Positions 8,439-16,369 of a stretch of 64,000 bases of DNA are shown here, piece by piece. Below the pieces are notes generated by a model that was not told the DNA's origin, ran no database searches, and saw only the letters and a list, made by a program, of their open reading frames with translations. Each line of letters starts with the position of its first letter. Positions within the stretch are counted from its first letter, which is position 1. The position numbers and the translations under genes were made by a program. Source of the DNA: Pseudonocardia kujensis (lineage in GTDB: Bacteria > Actinomycetota > Actinomycetes > Mycobacteriales > Pseudonocardiaceae); contig NZ_JAJSOK010000002.1 of assembly GCF_021283305.1 (NCBI RefSeq), positions 224,063-288,062 of the forward strand, given 5' to 3'.

Positions 8439-9407
8439 ATGGGGGCGCCGACCGCGAGCCGGGGTCTGTCCGCCGAGCGGGCGGCCCCGCTCGTGTGGGC
8501 CGCGCTCGCGGTCGGTGCCGCCCTGCTCGCCGCGGTTCTCGCCCGGTCGGCGGGGATCACCCTCGCGGCCACCGCCCTCCGGGGCCTGACGGACGCGGCC
8601 GCGGTCGCCTGCGTCGGGCTCGGCCTGGTCACCGTGCTGGTGCCGACCTCGGCGCGCGACGCCCGCGGCACCACGGTGATCCGGCGGGGCGACCGCGCGA
8701 CGGTCGTGGTCGCGGGCGCGTGGCTCGCCGCGGTGCTGGTGTCGGTCGCGGTGCGCACGGCCGAGGCGGTCGACCGCCCCCTCGGCGCGCTCACCGCGGG
8801 CGACGTCGGCGCCTTCGTCACCCGGGTCGCCGCCGGCCGCGGGACCGTCCTGACGGCGCTGTGCGCGGCCGCGGTGCTGGGCTGCGCGATCGCCCGGATG
8901 CGCAGCCCGGAGTCGGTGCCGGGGCGGGTCGTGCTGGTCGCGGCCCTGCTCGGGTCGCTCACTCCCGCCGTCACCGGCCACACCGGCTCGTCGCCGGAGC
9001 ACTCCCTCGCGGTGGTCGCGGTGGCGTTCCACGTCGGTGCCGCCGCGTTGTGGGTCGGCGGGCTCGGCGTGCTGCTCCTGCTCGTCGCGCCCCACCGGGC
9101 GCTGCTCGACAAGGGGCTGCCCCGCTTCTCCCGGATCGCCACCGTGTGCCTGGTCGGCACCGCGGTGACGGGTGTGGCCAATGCGCTGCTCCGGCTGCCC
9201 GCCCCGGGCGACCTGGTCACCAGCAGCTACGGCGCGCTGATCCTCGCGAAGACCGGGCTGATCGTCGTCCTGGCCCTGCTCGGCGGCCTCGCCCGCCGGC
9301 GACTGCAACGGGGCACGCTCCCCGTCCTGCGATGGGCCGGGGTGGAGGTCACGGTCATGGCGGTGACCATCGGGGTCGCCGCCGCCCTGAGCCAGACCGC
9401 CCCCTGA
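8439..9407 (+). CDS. CopD family copper transport membrane protein
   Basis: Protein of 322 residues with about eight transmembrane helices. The second half matches the CopD domain, with VTGHTGSSPEHSLAVVAVAFHVGAA cut here by description: the His-containing helices around residues 185-205 carry the likely metal ligands, and the conserved GALILAKTGL segment follows. The ATG at 8439 is 31 bases after the CopC stop, so the genes are in one operon. It should import copper across the membrane with CopC and YcnI, probably for cuproenzyme assembly. No copper-responsive regulator gene is adjacent. Confidence 0.88.
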   Translation: MGAPTASRGLSAERAAPLVWAALAVGAALLAAVLARSAGITLAATALRGLTDAAAVACVGLGLVTVLVPTSARDARGTTVIRRGDRATVVVAGAWLAAVLVSVAVRTAEAVDRPLGALTAGDVGAFVTRVAAGRGTVLTALCAAAVLGCAIARMRSPESVPGRVVLVAALLGSLTPAVTGHTGSSPEHSLAVVAVAFHVGAAALWVGGLGVLLLLVAPHRALLDKGLPRFSRIATVCLVGTAVTGVANALLRLPAPGDLVTSSYGALILAKTGLIVVLALLGGLARRRLQRGTLPVLRWAGVEVTVMAVTIGVAAALSQTAP

Positions 9408-10063
9408 TCCCGCGGCTCGCGCGGCTCGCGCGGCTCGCGCCCTGGGGCCGCGGCTCGCCGAGCGTGACAGGAGCGCTGCCGCCCCCACCGCCACGTAGCG
9501 CTCGGAATGATCACTCAGCGGCGACAGTGACGGTGCTGCTGTCGTCGCAGCGATGCAGTGACGCCCGGATGGATCTTCCGGCCTGTCGAGGCACTGTGAG
9601 AGCGGCCGCGGACCTGCGGGACTCCCACAGCCCACACGCGGCTCCAGTACCACGACTCCCGCACCACGCCCGACCATGATCAGCAAATGTGGAGCGCACC
9701 CGGCGCTCACCGTGCACTCCGCTCCGCACCTCGCGATCAGAGCCGGACGCGAGCGCGGGACTCCAGCCGCCCGCATGCGGGTCCCTGCACCACGACTCCC
9801 GCCCCCCCGATCATGATCGGCGGATGCGGAGCGCGCCTCGCGCTTCACCGCGGACTCCGCTGCTCACCTCGCGATCACAACCGGACGCGGTTGCGGTGCG
9901 TCAGCCGCTCTGCAGCGGCTCCTGCACCACGCCTCCCGCGATGACCCCGCGGGGATCGTCTGCACCGGAGGGGGTCCGCGCTCATCGCGGGGTGCGCTCC
10001 TCGTTCGTGATGGTCGACGGTGGATCGGGAGCCGGGGTGCGCTCCTCGACCCGCGATCTTCGA
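9408..10063. repeat. Gene-free stretch with degenerate tandem repeats of about 138 bp
   Basis: No credible gene is present between the convergent ends of the CopD and pentapeptide genes. A short triplication (CGGCTCGCG units of about 9-10 bases) lies at 9413-9438. From about 9540 to 9960 a 138-base unit recurs two to three times: ATGATC followed by a GGAGCGC block at 9676 and 9813, and the phrase CACCACG-CTCCCGC at about 9645, 9787 and 9925. Copies are well diverged. The repeats again contain palindromic TGATCA-type cores, as in the 37-38 kb array. Confidence 0.6.
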
Positions 10064-10888
10064 TCAGCGCTGCCGGGAGCGCCGGCCCTGGCCGCGCGGG
10101 CGAACGGGGGCAGGGGTAGCCCAGTGGGCCGGTGGCTCGAACCCGGCGGGCAGGCGGGTCGTGGTGTCCCCCTGCGCCGCGGTGAGCTGCGGCGGCACCA
10201 GGAACAGCACCCCGCGCAGGTCCGCACCCTCCAGCCGCGCACCCCGGAGGTCGGTGCCCGTCACGTCGGCGCCCCGCAGGTCCGCCCCCCGCAGGTCGGC
10301 ACCCAGCAGAAGCGCGCCCCGCAGGCTCGCCCGCCGCAGGTCCGCGCCGCGCAGGCGGGCACCGACCAGGTCGGCGCCGCGGTGGTCCGGCCCGTCGCCG
10401 CGCGCTGCTTCGCTCGCCGCGACCAGCAGGGGGTTGACGGCGCGGCGGTGGGCCTCGACGTCGAGCGCGGCCAGCTCCGCGGGGTCCAGGCCCGCGAGCT
10501 CCTCGGTCCGCGCGATCGCCGCACCGAGGTCGTCGGCCAGGCCACCGCTCGCCAGCGAGTGCGCCTCCACCAGGTAGCACAGCAGCTCGTGCAAAGTCCT
10601 GAGCTGCGGGAACGCGGCGAACACCGACGCGCGGTCCCCGGTGCGCCAGTCCGCCCGCGCCGACAGCGCCTGCCCCGCGCCGAAGCAGTCGAAGACGGTG
10701 CAGCCGACCATGCCGCGCGGCCGCAGCTCGGCATGCACCCCGCAACGGGCGTCGTCCTGCAGATGTCGGCACGGGGTGCCCGCCGGCTTGGCGAACGCGA
10801 AATCGGTGGAGCGCGCGAACGCCGGCGCCACGCAGCACAGCCCGGTGCAGCGGCCGCAGTCGGCGCGCAGGTCGGTCAGGTCGAGCAC
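10064..10888 (-). CDS. Pentapeptide-repeat protein with N-terminal Cys cluster
   Basis: Protein of 274 residues. The N-terminal third has a YkgJ-like cysteine cluster ([10 protein letters not shown] at residues 10-19, then CRHL, CGVH and CTVFDCF), suited to bind zinc or an Fe-S cluster. The middle is helical. Residues about 165-235 are pentapeptide repeats ([26 protein letters not shown] and onward) that build a right-handed quadrilateral beta-helix of about 13 coils. The C-terminus is basic. Pentapeptide proteins can mimic DNA or act as scaffolds; no role is established for this architecture. Confidence 0.82.
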   Translation of the reverse strand: MLDLTDLRADCGRCTGLCCVAPAFARSTDFAFAKPAGTPCRHLQDDARCGVHAELRPRGMVGCTVFDCFGAGQALSARADWRTGDRASVFAAFPQLRTLHELLCYLVEAHSLASGGLADDLGAAIARTEELAGLDPAELAALDVEAHRRAVNPLLVAASEAARGDGPDHRGADLVGARLRGADLRRASLRGALLLGADLRGADLRGADVTGTDLRGARLEGADLRGVLFLVPPQLTAAQGDTTTRLPAGFEPPAHWATPAPVRPRGQGRRSRQR

Positions 10889-10912
10889 GTCCGCCCACGG
10901 TACGCGGGCGGC

Positions 10913-12307
10913 TCAGCCCGCCCGGTACGTCTCCAGGAGCCGCAGCCACACCTCACCGATCGTCGGGAACGACGGGACCGCGTGCCACAGCCGCCCGAGC
11001 GGCACCTCGCCGGCGATCGCCACGGTCGCGGAGTGCACGAGCTCGGAGACGTCCTGCCCCACGAACGTGGCGCCGACCGGCACCTCCCGCGCGGTGTCGA
11101 CGACGAGCACCGCGGCGCCGTCGTAGCGGTCGGCGTGCAGCGACGACCCCGCGACGGCGATGTCGATCTCCACCGTGCGCACCGGGATCCCCGCCCCGCG
11201 CGCCTGGTCGGCCGTCCTTCCCACGTGCCCGATCTCGGGATCGGTGAACACCACCTGCGGCACGGCGTGGTGGTCCGCCGTCATCGCGTGCTCGCCCCAG
11301 GCCCCGGTGTCGAGCCTGGCCCCGCTCGCCCGCGCGACGATCGCGTTGCCGGCGATGCGCGCCTGGTACTTGCCCATGTGCGTGAGCGGCGCGCGGCCGG
11401 TGACGTCGCCGGTCGCGTACAGCCAGCCGCCCTCGACCCCCTGGACCAGGCCCGAGTCGTCGATCACGAACGGCTTCCCGGGCTCCAGCCCGACGCTCTC
11501 GGCCCCGACGTCGCCGGTCCGCGGGCGGCGCCCGGTGGCGACCAGCAGCTCGTCGACCTCGATCGTCTCGCCACCCACCGTGAGCGCGACGGCGTCGCCG
11601 GACTTGGCCACGCCGTCGAGCCCCTGCCCGAGCCGCAGATCGATCCCGTCGGCCCGCAGCGCCTCGGCCACCTTCTCCCCCGCGACGGGCTCGGCCGAGG
11701 TCAGCAGCCGGTCGCCGCGCACGAGCATCGTGACCTGTGAGCCGAGGCGGGCGTAGGCCTGCGCCATCTCGCAGCCGACCACGCCGCCGCCCAGCACGCC
11801 GAGCCGGCCCGGCGCCTCGTCCGCCGAGGTCGCCTCGCGCGACCCCCAGGTCCGGACGGTGTCGATGCCGTCGACCGGCGGCGTGACGGGGGCGCTCCCC
11901 GTCGCGACGACGACGGCGTGCCGGGCCCGGTAGACGTCGTCGCCGACGGTCACGGCCCGTTCCCCCGCGAGCCGCCCGTGCCCCCTGACCAGCGTGATCC
12001 CGGCCGACGCCACCCATTCGGCCTGGCCCGAGTCGTCGCCGCGGGAGGTGAAGGTGTCCCGGCGCGCGAACACGGCCTTGGGGTCGAACTCGGCGGTCAC
12101 CCCCGGCAGCCGGCGCGCGGCGGCGACCGCGCCGGGGGTGCGAAGCAGTGCCTTCGACGGGATGCAGGCCCAGTAGGAGCACTCCCCGCCGACCTTCTCG
12201 GCCTCGACCAGCGCCACCGACAGGCCCCCGCGGTGGGCGTAGTCGGCGGCGTTCTCCCCGACCGGGCCCGCCCCGATCACGATGACGTCGAACTCGTGCT
12301 CGCTCAC
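10913..12307 (-). CDS. Pyridine nucleotide-disulfide oxidoreductase (dihydrolipoyl dehydrogenase-like)
   Basis: Protein of 464 residues. It has an N-terminal FAD motif (VIVIGAGPVGENAADYA), a redox-active disulfide CSYWAC near residue 43, an NAD(P) motif (GVLGGGVVGCEMAQAYARLG), the second FAD motif (GWLYATGDVTGRAPLTHMGKY, two overlapping parts) and a dimerisation domain. The usual C-terminal His-x-Pro-Thr active-site segment is replaced by HAVPSFPTIGE. This is a class I flavoprotein disulfide reductase; mercuric reductase, soluble transhydrogenase and lipoamide dehydrogenase are the relatives. No acyltransferase genes lie nearby, so a true dehydrogenase-complex role is unlikely. The substrate is unknown. 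Confidence 0.85.
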   Translation of the reverse strand: MSEHEFDVIVIGAGPVGENAADYAHRGGLSVALVEAEKVGGECSYWACIPSKALLRTPGAVAAARRLPGVTAEFDPKAVFARRDTFTSRGDDSGQAEWVASAGITLVRGHGRLAGERAVTVGDDVYRARHAVVVATGSAPVTPPVDGIDTVRTWGSREATSADEAPGRLGVLGGGVVGCEMAQAYARLGSQVTMLVRGDRLLTSAEPVAGEKVAEALRADGIDLRLGQGLDGVAKSGDAVALTVGGETIEVDELLVATGRRPRTGDVGAESVGLEPGKPFVIDDSGLVQGVEGGWLYATGDVTGRAPLTHMGKYQARIAGNAIVARASGARLDTGAWGEHAMTADHHAVPQVVFTDPEIGHVGRTADQARGAGIPVRTVEIDIAVAGSSLHADRYDGAAVLVVDTAREVPVGATFVGQDVSELVHSATVAIAGEVPLGRLWHAVPSFPTIGEVWLRLLETYRAG

Positions 12308-12410
12308 CCGAACTCCTCCCGTCCCGACATCGCGGGATAGCCCGCGGCGGCCCGATCATGCCCGGGTGCGCCGGGGTCGCGGCAGGACCGGCCCGACCGG
12401 GGGCCTGCCG

Positions 12411-13073
12411 TCATTCCTGGACGGCCACGACGGCCTCGAGGATGTCGGTGTCGCCGCCCATCAGCTCCAGGGTCAGCCCGGCGGTGCCGGGGGCCTGGAG
12501 CAGCGCGGCGAGGACGGCCGCGGTGTCGTCGCGGGTGATCGCGGTGCGGTCGAGGTGGCTCTTCGACAGCGCCACCCGGCCGACGCCGGGGTCGTCGGTC
12601 AGCGGGCCCGGGCGGACGATCGTGAGGTCGAGGTCCGGCCGGGCGCGCAGGGCGTCCTCCGCCGCCTTCTTGGCCCGGATGTAGGCCACCCAGACCTCCC
12701 CGCGGTCCGGGTCCGGCTCCTGGTCCACCCCGGTCGACGAGATCAGCAGGTAGCGCCGGACCCCCGCCTGGGCCGCGGCGTCGGCCAGCAGCTCGGCCGC
12801 GGCCCGGTCGACGGTGTTCTTGCGCTCGGCGCTGCTGCCCGGGCCGGCGCCGGCGGCGAAGACCACCGCGTCGGCGCCCCCCAGGTGCGGCGCCAGGTCC
12901 GCCGGCGCCGCCTGCTCGAGGTCCACCACGGCCACCGCGGCTCCCGTCGCCTCGACGTCCGCGCGGTGGTCCGGGTTGCGCACCACGCCCACCACCTCGT
13001 CGCCCCGGTTCGCCAGCAGCGTGGCCAACCGGAGCGCGATCTTGCCGTGTCCTCCCGCGATGACGGTCCGCAT
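12411..13073 (-). CDS. NAD(P)-binding atypical SDR (YwnB/NmrA-like)
   Basis: Protein of 220 residues with the Rossmann motif GGHGKIALRLATLLANRG at the N-terminus, an acid-binding strand AVVDLEQ, and the sugar-epimerase-like block RYLLISSTG followed by YIRAKKAAED (Y-x3-K). It belongs to the atypical short-chain dehydrogenases related to YwnB and NmrA, which act as flavin/quinone reductases or redox sensors. The ATG at 13073 is chosen because it starts directly at the Rossmann strand. A longer frame to 13244 would run through the parS-like palindrome and is not conserved-looking. Confidence 0.85.
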   Translation of the reverse strand: MRTVIAGGHGKIALRLATLLANRGDEVVGVVRNPDHRADVEATGAAVAVVDLEQAAPADLAPHLGGADAVVFAAGAGPGSSAERKNTVDRAAAELLADAAAQAGVRRYLLISSTGVDQEPDPDRGEVWVAYIRAKKAAEDALRARPDLDLTIVRPGPLTDDPGVGRVALSKSHLDRTAITRDDTAAVLAALLQAPGTAGLTLELMGGDTDILEAVVAVQE

Positions 13074-13422
13074 GGGCGCGACGCTAGCGGCGCTCGCGCA
13101 GGTCCGCCGTTCGACGGCCTCCGTGCGTTCCACGTGGAACCAACACGGCGGGATCGGGCTCCGCTCCTCCCCCGAAGGGCAGGCCGTCGCAGGATGAGAC
13201 ACCCGGCCGGACGCGCTCCCCGCCACCCGTTCTCTTCGCGTCACTGCAGCTCAGCGGGCTGTCGATGGACTTCTCATGATCGCTTCGCCGCACCGGGTGA
13301 ACACCGTGCGCGCCCGATTCGCCCTTTTTCTCGCATGGCGGAATGTGCCGCCTTGTGACACCGCACACCGTGATCGACGGTGATCGGGACCACAGCGGCA
13401 CCGACTCCGAGGAGGTACGGGC
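13074..13422. promoter_or_regulatory. Divergent intergenic region upstream of the alcohol dehydrogenase
   Basis: This 349-base gap holds no credible gene. It contains the parS-like palindrome at 13127-13140, described separately, and an inverted repeat GGCGG-AATGTG-CCGCC at about 13337-13352, which could be a regulator site for the alcohol dehydrogenase operon. A strong GAGGAGG ribosome-binding site precedes the GTG at 13423. The sequence around 13250-13400 is less GC-rich than the coding DNA beside it, as expected of a promoter region. Confidence 0.5.
13127..13140. promoter_or_regulatory. Putative parS chromosome-partition site
   Basis: GTTCCACGTGGAAC is a perfect 14-base palindrome. It differs from the actinobacterial ParB site GTTTCACGTGAAAC only by a symmetrical T-to-C / A-to-G change in each arm. 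It lies in a non-coding gap in an origin-proximal region, where parS clusters are expected. ParB binding is inferred. A CACGTG box for another regulator is the main alternative. Confidence 0.5.
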
Positions 13423-14451
13423 GTGAAAGCCGTCCGGGTGCACGAGTACCACTCCGATCCGAAGATCGACGACATCCCTGAGCCCGAGCTCCAGGGCCCG
13501 CTCGACGTGATCGTCAAGATCGGGGGCGCCGGCGTCTGCCGTACGGACCTGCACATCATCAACGGGGACTGGGCGGCGGCGCAGAACCCCACGCTGCCGT
13601 ATGTGATCGGCCACGAGAACGCCGGCTGGATCGAGGCGGTCGGCGACGGGGTCACCAACGTCGCCGTGGGCGACACGGTGATCCTGCACCCGCAGCCGTC
13701 GTGCGGGCTCTGCCTGGCCTGCCGCCGCGGTCGGGACATGCAGTGCGAGAACGCGTTCTTCCCCGGCCTGTCGAACAACGACGGCGGCATGGCCGAGTAC
13801 CTGCGGACCACCGCACGCGCCTGCATCAAGCTCGACCCGAACACCAACCCGGCCGACGTCGCCGCGCTGGCCGACGCGGGCATCACGGCCTACCACGCGG
13901 TGCGCAAGGCGGTACCGGACCTCTACCCCGGCACCACCGCCGTGGTCCAGGGCGCGGGCGGGCTGGGGCACATCGCGATCCAGACGCTCGCGGCGATCAC
14001 GGGGACCCGGATCGTCGTCGTCGACAAGAACCCGGACGCGCTCGCGCTCGCCAAGCAGATCGGGGCCGACGAGACCGTCCAGGCCGACGGCAACCACGTC
14101 GACGCCGTCAAGGACCTCACGAACGGCCGCGGCGGTGACGTGGTGTTCGACTTCGTGGCCGAGCAGGGCGCCGAGCTGGACGCCTGGCAGATGACCGCCC
14201 CCGCGGGGTCCCAGTACATCCTCGGGTACGGCGGTGAGTTCAAGGCCCCGACGCTCGACTTCGTCGGCGGCGAGAAGAACGTCATCGGCAACATCGTCGG
14301 CACCTACGCCGACCTCACCGAGCTCATGGTCCTGGCGCAGGCCGGGAAGGTCACCCTGCACACCAAGCAGTACCCGCTGGACGCGGCGCTCGACGCCCTC
14401 CACGACCTCGACGCCGGCCGGGTCCGCGGCCGGGCGATCCTCGTCCCCTGA
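13423..14451 (+). CDS. Zinc-dependent alcohol dehydrogenase (prm/mim-operon type)
   Basis: Protein of 342 residues of the medium-chain dehydrogenase family. Catalytic zinc ligands are Cys39 (GVCRTDLH) and His64-Glu65 (GHE); structural zinc cysteines are C94, C97, C100 and C108. The NAD motif is GAGGLG at 177-182. It should oxidise a primary or secondary alcohol. The GTG follows a strong GAGGAGG site. The next two genes encode an amidohydrolase and a DUF59 protein. The same trio accompanies propane monooxygenase genes in actinobacteria, where the dehydrogenase takes the alcohol made from propane. No monooxygenase gene is present here. Confidence 0.9.
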   Translation: MKAVRVHEYHSDPKIDDIPEPELQGPLDVIVKIGGAGVCRTDLHIINGDWAAAQNPTLPYVIGHENAGWIEAVGDGVTNVAVGDTVILHPQPSCGLCLACRRGRDMQCENAFFPGLSNNDGGMAEYLRTTARACIKLDPNTNPADVAALADAGITAYHAVRKAVPDLYPGTTAVVQGAGGLGHIAIQTLAAITGTRIVVVDKNPDALALAKQIGADETVQADGNHVDAVKDLTNGRGGDVVFDFVAEQGAELDAWQMTAPAGSQYILGYGGEFKAPTLDFVGGEKNVIGNIVGTYADLTELMVLAQAGKVTLHTKQYPLDAALDALHDLDAGRVRGRAILVP

Positions 14452-14497
14452 TCCACCCCCTCTGACCAGCACCGATGCTGACGGAAGGAACCACCAC

Positions 14498-15562
14498 ATG
14501 TACGAGAAGGACGGCGAGAAGTACTTCATCGTCGATGCGCACAGCCATTTCTGGGACGCGTCGAAGGAGAACTGGGTCGAAGGCAAGGAGCAGTACGCCA
14601 AGGGCTGGATCGACTGCTTCTACGGCTACCACCAGCTCGGCCCGCCCGAGACCCACTGGGACTGGGAGAAGTACCTCAAGGTCACGCCCGAGGACTTCGA
14701 GCGCGACATGTTCATCGAGGGGCACGTCGACCACGCGATCTTCCAGTCGACCTACCTCAAGGAGTGGTACAAGGAGGGCTTCAACACGATCGAGCAGAAC
14801 GCCCAGCTCCTGGACCGCTGGGGCGACAAGCTCATCGTGAACGGCCGCTTCGACCCGCGTGAGGGCGACGCCGGCATGAAGCAGCTCGAGGCCGACGCGA
14901 AGAAGTACAACCTCAAGGGCGTGAAGCTCTACACCGCGGAGTGGAACGGCGCCTCCCGCGGGTACAAGCTGACCGACCCCGAGGCGTACGAGTTCCTCCA
15001 GGCCGCCCAGGAGCTGGGCATCAAGAACGTCCACGTCCACAAGGGCCCGACGATCTGGCCGCTGGACAAGGACGCCTTCGACGTGGCCGACGTCGACCAC
15101 GCGGCCACGGACTTCCAGGGGCTCAACTTCATCGTCGAGCACGTGGGCCTGCCGCGCATCGAGGACTTCTGCTTCATGGCGGTGCAGGAGCCCAACGTCT
15201 ACGCCGGCCTCTCCGTGGTCGTGGGCGGCCTGATGCACGCCCGCCCGAAGTTCTTCGCCAAGGTCATGGGCGAGCTGCTGTTCTGGGTCGGCGAGGACAA
15301 GATGACCTTCGGCTCCGACTACAACATCTGGACGCCGAAGTGGCAGGTCGAGGGCCTGGTCGACTGGCAGATGCCCGACGACGACCAGTTCGCCGACTAC
15401 CCGCGGCTCACCACCGCCTCGAAGAAGAAGATCCTCGGGCTCAACGCCGCCAAGCTCTACGACATCCCGGTGCCGGCGGAGTGCCAGCTGCCGACCTCGG
15501 CCGACGAGCCGATGCAGCCGGGCGAGGAGCTCGTCGAGGACAAGGCGGGTGCCCAGGCATGA
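14498..15562 (+). CDS. Amidohydrolase 2 family protein (propane-monooxygenase accessory type)
   Basis: Protein of 354 residues. The metal-binding HxH motif is at His15 and His17 (VDAHSHFWD). Later blocks are KGVKLYTAEWNG, the His-containing NVHVHKGPT, FIVEHVGLPR and TFGSDYN, the last with the catalytic Asp. The fold is a TIM-barrel amidohydrolase/decarboxylase. Genes of this kind lie beside mimABCD and prmABCD, and the DUF59 gene that follows overlaps by 4 bases (ATGA). Its exact reaction in that pathway is not settled; a role in maturing or protecting the diiron monooxygenase has been considered. RBS GGAAGGA. Confidence 0.85.
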   Translation: MYEKDGEKYFIVDAHSHFWDASKENWVEGKEQYAKGWIDCFYGYHQLGPPETHWDWEKYLKVTPEDFERDMFIEGHVDHAIFQSTYLKEWYKEGFNTIEQNAQLLDRWGDKLIVNGRFDPREGDAGMKQLEADAKKYNLKGVKLYTAEWNGASRGYKLTDPEAYEFLQAAQELGIKNVHVHKGPTIWPLDKDAFDVADVDHAATDFQGLNFIVEHVGLPRIEDFCFMAVQEPNVYAGLSVVVGGLMHARPKFFAKVMGELLFWVGEDKMTFGSDYNIWTPKWQVEGLVDWQMPDDDQFADYPRLTTASKKKILGLNAAKLYDIPVPAECQLPTSADEPMQPGEELVEDKAGAQA

Positions 15563-16251
15563 CGGATCTGCCCGCCGAGGTCTGGCGGGCGCTGGGGACG
15601 GTGCTCGACCCGGAGCTGGACGAGCCCATCACGGACCTCGACTTCGTCGAGTCGTGCACCGTCTCCCCCTCGGGGGAAGTCACCGTGGGGTTGCGCCTGC
15701 CGACGTTCTTCTGCGCCCCCAACTTCTCCTTCCTCATGGTCGCCGACGCCTACGACGCGGTCTCGGCGGTCCCCGGGGTCACCCGCGCGGTGGTCTCGCT
15801 GGCCGACCACCACGCGTCGGAGGAGATCAACGGCGGGGTGGCCGCACACGCCGGGTTCGTCGGCTCGTTCGAGGGCGAGGCGACGGCGGAGCTCGACGAG
15901 CTGCGGCACGTCTTCCTCGCGAAGGCGGCGCTGGCCGGGCAGGACCGCCTCGCGCGGCCGCTGGTCGACGAGGGTCTCGGCCCGGACGAGCTCGCCGAGC
16001 TCACCCTGGCCGACATCCCGGACTCCATGGAGCTGCGCCGGCTCCGGGACCGGCGGATGGCGATCGGGCTGCCCTACGAGAACGACGCGCCGCTGCTCGT
16101 CCACCCGGACGGCAGCCGGGTCACGTCCGCCCAGGTGCCGCTGCACCTGCGGCGGGCACGGCTGCAGCGGGTCGGGATCGAGACCAACGGCGAGTACTGC
16201 AAGTCCCTGCTGAAGACGCGCTACTCGGAGGAGGCGAAGGCCAGGGCGTGA
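15559..16251 (+). CDS. DUF59 (MIP18-like) iron-sulfur assembly protein
   Basis: Protein of 230 residues. The N-terminal 100 residues are a DUF59 domain (VWRALGTVLDPELDEPITDL) with Cys33 and Cys52 (TFFCAPNF), the second at the position of the reactive cysteine of metal-sulfur cluster assembly proteins. The C-terminal half is helical and ends with conserved-looking YCKSLLKTRYSEEAKA. The start overlaps the amidohydrolase stop. In prm/mim operons this protein is thought to help insert iron. Its retention without an adjacent monooxygenase suggests it serves an enzyme encoded elsewhere. Confidence 0.85.
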   Translation: MTDLPAEVWRALGTVLDPELDEPITDLDFVESCTVSPSGEVTVGLRLPTFFCAPNFSFLMVADAYDAVSAVPGVTRAVVSLADHHASEEINGGVAAHAGFVGSFEGEATAELDELRHVFLAKAALAGQDRLARPLVDEGLGPDELAELTLADIPDSMELRRLRDRRMAIGLPYENDAPLLVHPDGSRVTSAQVPLHLRRARLQRVGIETNGEYCKSLLKTRYSEEAKARA

Positions 16252-16340
16252 GTCGCTGAGCGACGACCGGGGTCCCGCGGGGGTGGTGGCCCCGGTCCGT
16301 CGTTCTCCGGGCTGGTCGAGCACCGGATCATCGGGCTAAC

Positions 16341-16360
16341 TTTGATGCAGCTGGATCAAA
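16341..16360. promoter_or_regulatory. Palindromic operator upstream of the MaoC-type gene
   Basis: TTTGATGCAGCTGGATCAAA is an inverted repeat of 20 bases with arms TTTGAT / ATCAAA and a CAGCTG centre; only one symmetric pair is mismatched. It lies 9 bases before the ATG at 16370 and just after TAACTT, a possible -10. A TetR- or GntR-type repressor bound here would block the ribosome-binding site region and the transcript start. The regulator gene is not next to it. Confidence 0.6.
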
Positions 16361-16369
16361 GGAGATCTG

